Origin: Dissulfuribacter thermophilus
GTDB lineage: Bacteria; Desulfobacterota; Dissulfuribacteria; Dissulfuribacterales; Dissulfuribacteraceae
DNA length: 64,000 nt
NCBI RefSeq assembly: GCF_001687335.1
Contig: NZ_MAGO01000009.1
Location: 1 to 64,000 of the forward strand
Reading direction: 5' to 3'
How positions within the stretch are numbered: the first letter of the stretch is position 1; each line of letters begins with the position of its first letter. Positions 59,415-64,000 of the stretch are shown here, piece by piece. The notes under the pieces were generated by a model. The model did no database searches. It had not been told where the DNA came from and saw only the letters and a list, made by a program, of their open reading frames with translations. The position numbers and the translations under genes are program-made.

Positions 59415-60338
59415 CTATTTTTGTGCTTCTTTGACAGTAACAGTAATAGTTTCTGGTATGATTCGTTTTAATTTAAAGCCATCTGGTACTGTGACAACAG
59501 GGCTGACCTTGTGTTTGCCTGGCTCAAGGGTCCTAGAATCTATCTCCACGAGTATGTCCCTCGGTTCAAGCTGTTTGAGACCAATTTTGGGTCCTTCAAG
59601 TACTGCTGATACAACTTTTGGCCAAAATTTAAATTTTTTGGGGCCTCGGTGTATCACTGGAATGTGTGTAATACGGCGTTCGCCTTGTACAGGGCCTATA
59701 TTGACGATTATCTTGACAGAACCGGTGTCAACAGGGCTCGCATGTATCTTTCCCAGATCCAGGGCCACGGTTCTTTCTATTGTTGAGGTTGCTCCTCCAA
59801 TATCAATTGGCAGAGTGTCGATCTTTTGCAGACGCATGAGTTCCTTTTCTGGTCCTATGAGGAGGACTTCGCTTGGATCTACCATAATATTAATTATTTT
59901 GAAGTATTCATTGGGTTTTCCGTTTACCACTGGGTGGACCAAAACCCTCTTTCTGAGGAGGTGATCCAATTCGATCTCAATATTTTGAGGATTTATCCTC
60001 ATCACTCTGATGCCAGCAGGAAGTGGAATGCTGTCTGGGGTAATATGGACTAAAAATTTCCCTGGTACTGCCCCTTTCAAGTCTATAACTCGGCTAATAC
60101 CTTGAGTGGCCACAGCCCTTATAAGGCTCCTTGGTCCATAGACCCGGACGTCTATATAGGAGGGCACATCGTTGGCTACTACAAGATTGGAAGGAATGTT
60201 TACGAGTTCAACAGGCAGGGAGATTGTAATTTCTGCTTTTTCTTCCCCTACTACGAAGAACCAAAGCATTATGGCAAACGCCAGTGACAGAATTTTTAGG
60301 CCGAGATTTTTGGTCATCCGAGGAGCTTCCTCCTCCAC
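59415..60338 (-). CDS. YbbR-domain protein CdaR (regulator of CdaA)
   Basis: 307 aa. One N-terminal membrane segment (residues about 10-27, LGLKILSLAFAIMLWFFVVG), then three or four YbbR repeats (EITISLPVELVNIPSNLVVA, then the VDVRVYGPRSLIRAV-like YIDVRVYGPRSLIRAVATQG, VLVHPVVNGKPNEYFKIINI and KVSPVVTVPDGFKLKRIIP). YbbR proteins (CdaR) regulate the c-di-AMP synthase CdaA in Firmicutes. It starts inside cdaA (25-nt overlap) and ends 13 nt before glmM's start. Confidence 0.92.
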   Translation of the reverse strand: MEEEAPRMTKNLGLKILSLAFAIMLWFFVVGEEKAEITISLPVELVNIPSNLVVANDVPSYIDVRVYGPRSLIRAVATQGISRVIDLKGAVPGKFLVHITPDSIPLPAGIRVMRINPQNIEIELDHLLRKRVLVHPVVNGKPNEYFKIINIMVDPSEVLLIGPEKELMRLQKIDTLPIDIGGATSTIERTVALDLGKIHASPVDTGSVKIIVNIGPVQGERRITHIPVIHRGPKKFKFWPKVVSAVLEGPKIGLKQLEPRDILVEIDSRTLEPGKHKVSPVVTVPDGFKLKRIIPETITVTVKEAQK

Positions 60339-61114
60339 CAGGGCTTGTCATTTTCTTCAATGGAAAATGCATTGTGCAGGATTCGTCTTAGTAGACTTGA
60401 GTCAATATTTCTGGTCAATTTTCCATCCATTGCAACTGATATGGAACCTGTCTCCTCTGATACCACTACGGCAACAGCGTCTGTCTGCTCAGTAATTCCA
60501 ATGGCAGCCCTGTGTCTGGTGCCAAGTTGGCGATCGATATAAGGACTTGTGGACAGAGGCAGCACGCAGCCGGCCACTGTGAGTCTACCCTTCTGGATGA
60601 TAACAGCACCATCATGGAGGGGCGATTCTTTATTAAAAATGGACTCAAGGAGACTCTTTGAGACCTCTGCATCAAGGAGGACTCCTGAATCTATATGGTC
60701 ATTGAGTCCTACGCGCCTTTCCATGACAATGAGGGCTCCAGTCTTTGAGGAACTTAGGGAAGAGGCGGCCTTTGCAATCTCTTCAAGGGTATGAAAGGTC
60801 TTTATCCTCATTCGGATAAATGGAGTTTGCCCCATTTGAGTTAGGGCCCTTCGAATATCATCCTGAAATATTATGACTATTAGCAGGAATAATGAACTTA
60901 GGATAGTACCAAGTAGCCAGTGTAGGGTATAGAGTTGCAACCACCTTGCAGCAAAATAGATCACTGTTATAAGGGCAAGGCCAGCTGCCATTTGCACGGC
61001 CCTTGTCCCACGAATGAGGAGGATGACCCTGTAGATGATAAAGGCCACAACCAGTATGTCCACTAGGTCCTGCCACCTTAATACCGGTATGTAGCCCTGT
61101 ATCACCTGAAACAT
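60314..61114 (-). CDS. cdaA: Diadenylate cyclase CdaA
   Basis: 266 aa. Three N-terminal membrane segments (residues about 15-85, including DILVVAFIIYRVILLIRGTR). The DAC domain has DGAVIIQKGRLTVAGCVLPL (DGA motif), LGTRHRAAIGITEQTDAVAV (RHR motif) and a closing SEETGSISVAMDGKLTRNID. It makes c-di-AMP from two ATP. The N-terminal membrane anchor and following CdaR gene are those of the CdaA type. Operon ftsH-folP-cdaA-cdaR-glmM. Confidence 0.95.
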   Translation of the reverse strand: MFQVIQGYIPVLRWQDLVDILVVAFIIYRVILLIRGTRAVQMAAGLALITVIYFAARWLQLYTLHWLLGTILSSLFLLIVIIFQDDIRRALTQMGQTPFIRMRIKTFHTLEEIAKAASSLSSSKTGALIVMERRVGLNDHIDSGVLLDAEVSKSLLESIFNKESPLHDGAVIIQKGRLTVAGCVLPLSTSPYIDRQLGTRHRAAIGITEQTDAVAVVVSEETGSISVAMDGKLTRNIDSSLLRRILHNAFSIEENDKPWWRRKLLG

Positions 61115-61117
61115 CGC

Positions 61118-62053
61118 CTATTTCCTGCAAATGCTCATATGTTGTCCATTTCTTACATGTTCCATAAGTGCTTCTACCACCTGGAGAAGTCTTCGTGTCC
61201 AATCCACGTTGTGGACCCTTACGATATCTGCTCCCCTAATGACTGACCAGGCAACAGCACCAAGGGTAGGAATGTCTCTTTCTTTGGGGTCCTTTAGGCC
61301 AGTTATCTCACCGAGAAATGATTTTCTTGAAACTCCTATGAGTACCTTTGCACCAAGAGACTTAAAATAATCAAGGTTTGCAAGGAGTTCTAGGTTGTGA
61401 TTAAGACGTTTTCCAAATCCAATACCAGGATCGACTATGGCCATCTCTCGTGAGATTCCAAGGCTCTCTATATAGTTCAGTCTCTCCTCGAGGAAGTCGT
61501 AGACTTCTTTGACACAGTCGTTATATGAAGGGGCTACCTGCATATCCCTTGGCGTTCCCTTCATGTGCATTAGGCATACCGGACACTTAAAATCCTTAAT
61601 GACCTCTGCCATGTCAGGATCTGCCCTTAGGGCGCTAACGTCATTCACTATGTCTGCCCCAACACTGAGTGCAGCACGGGCCACTCCGGCCTTTTGGGTA
61701 TCGACAGATATCAGAGTCTTGGTCCTCTTGCGTATTTCTTTTATTACCGGTATGACTCGTCTCTTTTCTTCTTCCAGGTCCACAGGCTCTGAAAAAGGCC
61801 TTGTAGATTCTCCTCCTATATCGAGTATGTCTGCTCCTGCCTCTAGGAGTGACATAGCGTGTGAGACGGCCTTTTCTGTCTGAAGAAAGAGGCCGCCATC
61901 TGAAAATGAGTCGGGGGTACAATTAACTACCCCCATAATGAGGATCTTTTTTTGCGAGTTCAGAGGGGACCTACTCTCCTCTTCATACCCTGGTAGTGAC
62001 CTTTGCTGTGAGTAGTTAGCTGTTTTTTTTTCTATCACGCCTCTTGGGAACAC
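61118..62053 (-). CDS. folP: Dihydropteroate synthase FolP
   Basis: Up to 311 aa. [20 protein letters not shown] (the pABA/pterin loop; about 34-53), [74 protein letters not shown] and [13 protein letters not shown]. It condenses pABA with the pterin in folate synthesis. The start at 62053 lies inside ftsH (19 nt overlap); a GTG at 62038 that overlaps the ftsH stop (GTGA) would shorten it by 5 residues and is an alternative. Confidence 0.94.
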   Translation of the reverse strand: MFPRGVIEKKTANYSQQRSLPGYEEESRSPLNSQKKILIMGVVNCTPDSFSDGGLFLQTEKAVSHAMSLLEAGADILDIGGESTRPFSEPVDLEEEKRRVIPVIKEIRKRTKTLISVDTQKAGVARAALSVGADIVNDVSALRADPDMAEVIKDFKCPVCLMHMKGTPRDMQVAPSYNDCVKEVYDFLEERLNYIESLGISREMAIVDPGIGFGKRLNHNLELLANLDYFKSLGAKVLIGVSRKSFLGEITGLKDPKERDIPTLGAVAWSVIRGADIVRVHNVDWTRRLLQVVEALMEHVRNGQHMSICRK

Positions 62054-63870
62054 CTCTTCATTATTTCGTCGATATCTTTTGCTGTAAGCGTTTCCTTTTC
62101 AAGTAGAGCATTTGCTATGCCATGTAGGCAATCTATGTGTGTCTCAATAATCTCCTTTGCCTTATTGTAAGCACTAAGTACCAGTTTTCTAACCTCTTCA
62201 TCTATTTGCTTGGCCGTCTCCTCGCTGTAGTCTTTTACCTGGCCAAAGTCCTTGCCAAGGAAAATGTGCTCTTCATGTTTGCCAAATGCTACTGGGCCAA
62301 ATTCATCGCTCATACCCCAGTTACACACCATTTTTCTTGCAAGATCAGTGACCCTTTCTATGTCGTTTCCTGCACCTGTTGTGAAGTCATTTAGGACTAA
62401 TTCTTCAGCCACTCTACCTCCAAGGAGTATAGAGAGTTTATTTGCGAGATAACTCCTCGGATATGTGTGCCTATCATCTTCTGGCAGCTGCTGGGTAATA
62501 CCCAGAGCCCTTCCCCTTGGTATAATGCTCACCTTGTGTATGGGATCAGAGCCTGGAAGTAGTTTTGCGACCAATGTGTGTCCTGCTTCGTGGTAGGCAG
62601 TGGTGCGCTTTTCTTCCTCTGAAAGTATCATGCTCTTTCTTTCTGCACCCATCAATACCTTGTCTTTGGCCTTTTCAAAGTCATCCATTCCAACAGTATT
62701 TTTATTGGCACGTGCAGCCAAAAGGGCTGCCTCATTTACCAGATTTTCCAGGTCAGCCCCTGAAAATCCAGGAGTGCCCTTTGCGATAACGGATAGGTCC
62801 ACTTCTTTTGCCAATGGTATCTTTCTGGCGTGAACCTTGAGGATCTGCTCTCTTCCTCTGAGGTCTGGAACAGGCACTGTGACTTGCCTATCGAATCTAC
62901 CAGGCCTGAGGAGTGCTGGATCCAAGACATCTGGCCTGTTTGTGGCTGCAATGACAATTACTCCTTCAGAGGTCTCAAAACCATCCATCTCCACAAGGAG
63001 CTGATTTAATGTCTGTTCTCTTTCATCGTGACCTCCTCCAAGGCCTGCGCCCCTGTGACGTCCAACAGCATCGATTTCATCTATGAAGATTATGCACGGG
63101 GCATTCTTTTTGGCCTGTACAAAGAGGTCCCTTACGCGGGATGCTCCGACTCCCACAAACATTTCTACGAAATCGGATCCGCTTATGCTGAAAAAGGGAC
63201 ATCCTGCTTCTCCTGCAATGGCCTTTGCAAGGAGGGTTTTGCCAGTACCCGGTGGCCCTACAAGGAGTACTCCCTTGGGCGGTCTGCCTCCTAGGCGTGT
63301 GAATTTTTGTGGATCTTTCAGAAAGTCGATTATCTCAGTGAGTTCTTCCTTTGCCTCATCAACGCCAGCTACATCCTCGAACTTAACCTTTATGTTCTGG
63401 CCAGTCAGCATCTTTGCCCGACTCCTGCCAAAGCTCATGGCCCTTCCACCGCCGCCTTGCATTTGCCTCATAAAGAATATCCATACTCCAATGAGGAGGA
63501 GCATTGGGAACCATGAGACCAGGAGGGTCATATACCAAGGAGTGTCTTCCTTAGGCTTTACTTTTATTATTACCTTTTTTTCCTTTAACAATTTGAAGAG
63601 GTCTTGATCTTGATATGGAATGGCAGTCCTAAAAGGACTCTGGTTTACGAATTGACCTCTCACCCTTTCGTTTTCTATTGTTACTTTAGCAACCTCACCC
63701 TTGTTAACATATGTCAAAAAATCCGTATAACTGATCTCTGGTATGGAGTTTTGGGGTTTACTGAAAAGATTAAAGAGAAAAACCACAACGAGGCCAATGA
63801 CTAGCCAGAGGCTGAGGTTTTTATAGAAAGCGTTCAAGAAATTATCCTCCTTATTATTCTTCTTCTTCAT
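62035..63870 (-). CDS. ftsH: ATP-dependent zinc metalloprotease FtsH
   Basis: About 611 aa. Two membrane segments (residues about 17-32, [18 protein letters not shown]; and about 110-127), the AAA domain with Walker [21 protein letters not shown] (about 207), Walker [29 protein letters not shown], and the zinc site HEAGH (about 430). It degrades membrane proteins and, in other bacteria, LpxC. ATG 63870 (GAAGG 2 nt upstream) and TTG 63879 are both possible; neither ribosome site is ideal. Confidence 0.97.
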   Translation of the reverse strand: MKKKNNKEDNFLNAFYKNLSLWLVIGLVVVFLFNLFSKPQNSIPEISYTDFLTYVNKGEVAKVTIENERVRGQFVNQSPFRTAIPYQDQDLFKLLKEKKVIIKVKPKEDTPWYMTLLVSWFPMLLLIGVWIFFMRQMQGGGGRAMSFGRSRAKMLTGQNIKVKFEDVAGVDEAKEELTEIIDFLKDPQKFTRLGGRPPKGVLLVGPPGTGKTLLAKAIAGEAGCPFFSISGSDFVEMFVGVGASRVRDLFVQAKKNAPCIIFIDEIDAVGRHRGAGLGGGHDEREQTLNQLLVEMDGFETSEGVIVIAATNRPDVLDPALLRPGRFDRQVTVPVPDLRGREQILKVHARKIPLAKEVDLSVIAKGTPGFSGADLENLVNEAALLAARANKNTVGMDDFEKAKDKVLMGAERKSMILSEEEKRTTAYHEAGHTLVAKLLPGSDPIHKVSIIPRGRALGITQQLPEDDRHTYPRSYLANKLSILLGGRVAEELVLNDFTTGAGNDIERVTDLARKMVCNWGMSDEFGPVAFGKHEEHIFLGKDFGQVKDYSEETAKQIDEEVRKLVLSAYNKAKEIIETHIDCLHGIANALLEKETLTAKDIDEIMKRCSQEA

Positions 63871-63887
63871 AACCTTCAATCCCGTCT

Positions 63888-64000
63888 TTAATTTTGATAT
63901 AATAATTCAAATTCTTTTTTAATTTCAGGCCCTGGTTCCCAGGAAAGTTTGAGCACTTCTTCGGTTGTTTGGCGCACCTTATGAGATTCTGATACTTCGA
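63888..64000 (-). CDS. 3-prime end of a gene upstream of ftsH (cut by right edge)
   Basis: The minus-strand frame entering from the edge reads [20 protein letters not shown], then [16 protein letters not shown] and a stop at 63888. Codon use looks coding, and the stop is 9-18 nt before the ftsH start, as expected of an operon. The sequence is too short to name; tilS often sits before ftsH in related genomes, but this fragment does not show it. Confidence 0.5.
   Translation of the reverse strand, partial: EVSESHKVRQTTEEVLKLSWEPGPEIKKEFELLYQN

Overview
The window reads as chromosomal DNA of an anaerobic Gram-negative bacterium, most likely of the Desulfobacterota (former Deltaproteobacteria). 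This rests on a large DUF6178-like protein, IHF-type and RRM proteins, the anaerobic ribonucleotide reductase pair nrdD/nrdG, GlnE, a mod-DAP-type MurE, and short intergenic repeats with a core (CTGCGTTG, hairpin, CTTGC) common in that group. Genus and species cannot be read from the sequence. There are about 60 protein genes, two tRNAs and almost no foreign cargo, so most of the window is core genome. The interest lies in oddities within core operons and in several families of short repeats.

Layout. 1-2.6 kb: minus-strand signalling operon (REC-SHOCT regulator, frameshifted REC-GAF-HD-GYP protein, start of a histidine kinase). 2.7-11.5 kb: DUF6178-like protein, LOG-family protein, a MITE-like element touching the recO stop, then recO, a RodZ-like gene, a SurA-like chaperone, mfd and a hypothetical gene. 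11.5-19.7 kb: ftsY, IHF-like gene, DUF523, purM, glnE, an RRM protein and most of the repeats, including three copies of a hairpin-rich element. 19.8-31.7 kb: GT4 glycosyltransferase and polysaccharide deacetylase, rsmA, DUF2062, tsaD, tRNA-Arg, acs, pyrF, tRNA-Phe, nrdG/nrdD, an amphi-Trp protein and a radical SAM enzyme. 31.7-41.4 kb: repeat-rich gap, a GT2-polyferredoxin fusion, sulfotransferase, radA, histidine kinase, a purD-purE fusion, tsaC and a TtcA-like thiolase. 41.4-58 kb: mltG and a dcw cluster (mraZ, rsmH, ftsL, a degenerate ftsI-like gene, murE, murF, mraY, murD, murG, murC, murB, ftsQ, ftsA, ftsZ). 58-64 kb, convergent to ftsZ: ftsH, folP, cdaA, cdaR/ybbR, glmM.

The most striking feature is the dcw cluster. 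ftsW is absent from its usual place between murD and murG. The protein in the ftsI position is short (410 aa) and has lost the Ser-x-x-Lys, Ser-x-Asn and Lys-Thr-Gly motifs of the transpeptidase active site. All cytoplasmic precursor enzymes (MurB-G, MraY) look intact. The septal SEDS/PBP pair is therefore either encoded elsewhere or replaced, with the dcw-encoded PBP kept as a structural pseudoenzyme.

Second, repeats behave like small mobile or structured elements. A CTCAACACTC-type repeat seen between genes has also entered murB in frame as two 51-nt units. A hairpin-rich element near 11.7, 19.1 and 19.5 kb shows paired base changes that keep its helices, as expected of a structured RNA. 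Other points of note are the GT2-polyferredoxin fusion, the PurD-PurE fusion, and a MraZ-box array just downstream of a sigma70-like promoter ahead of mraZ.
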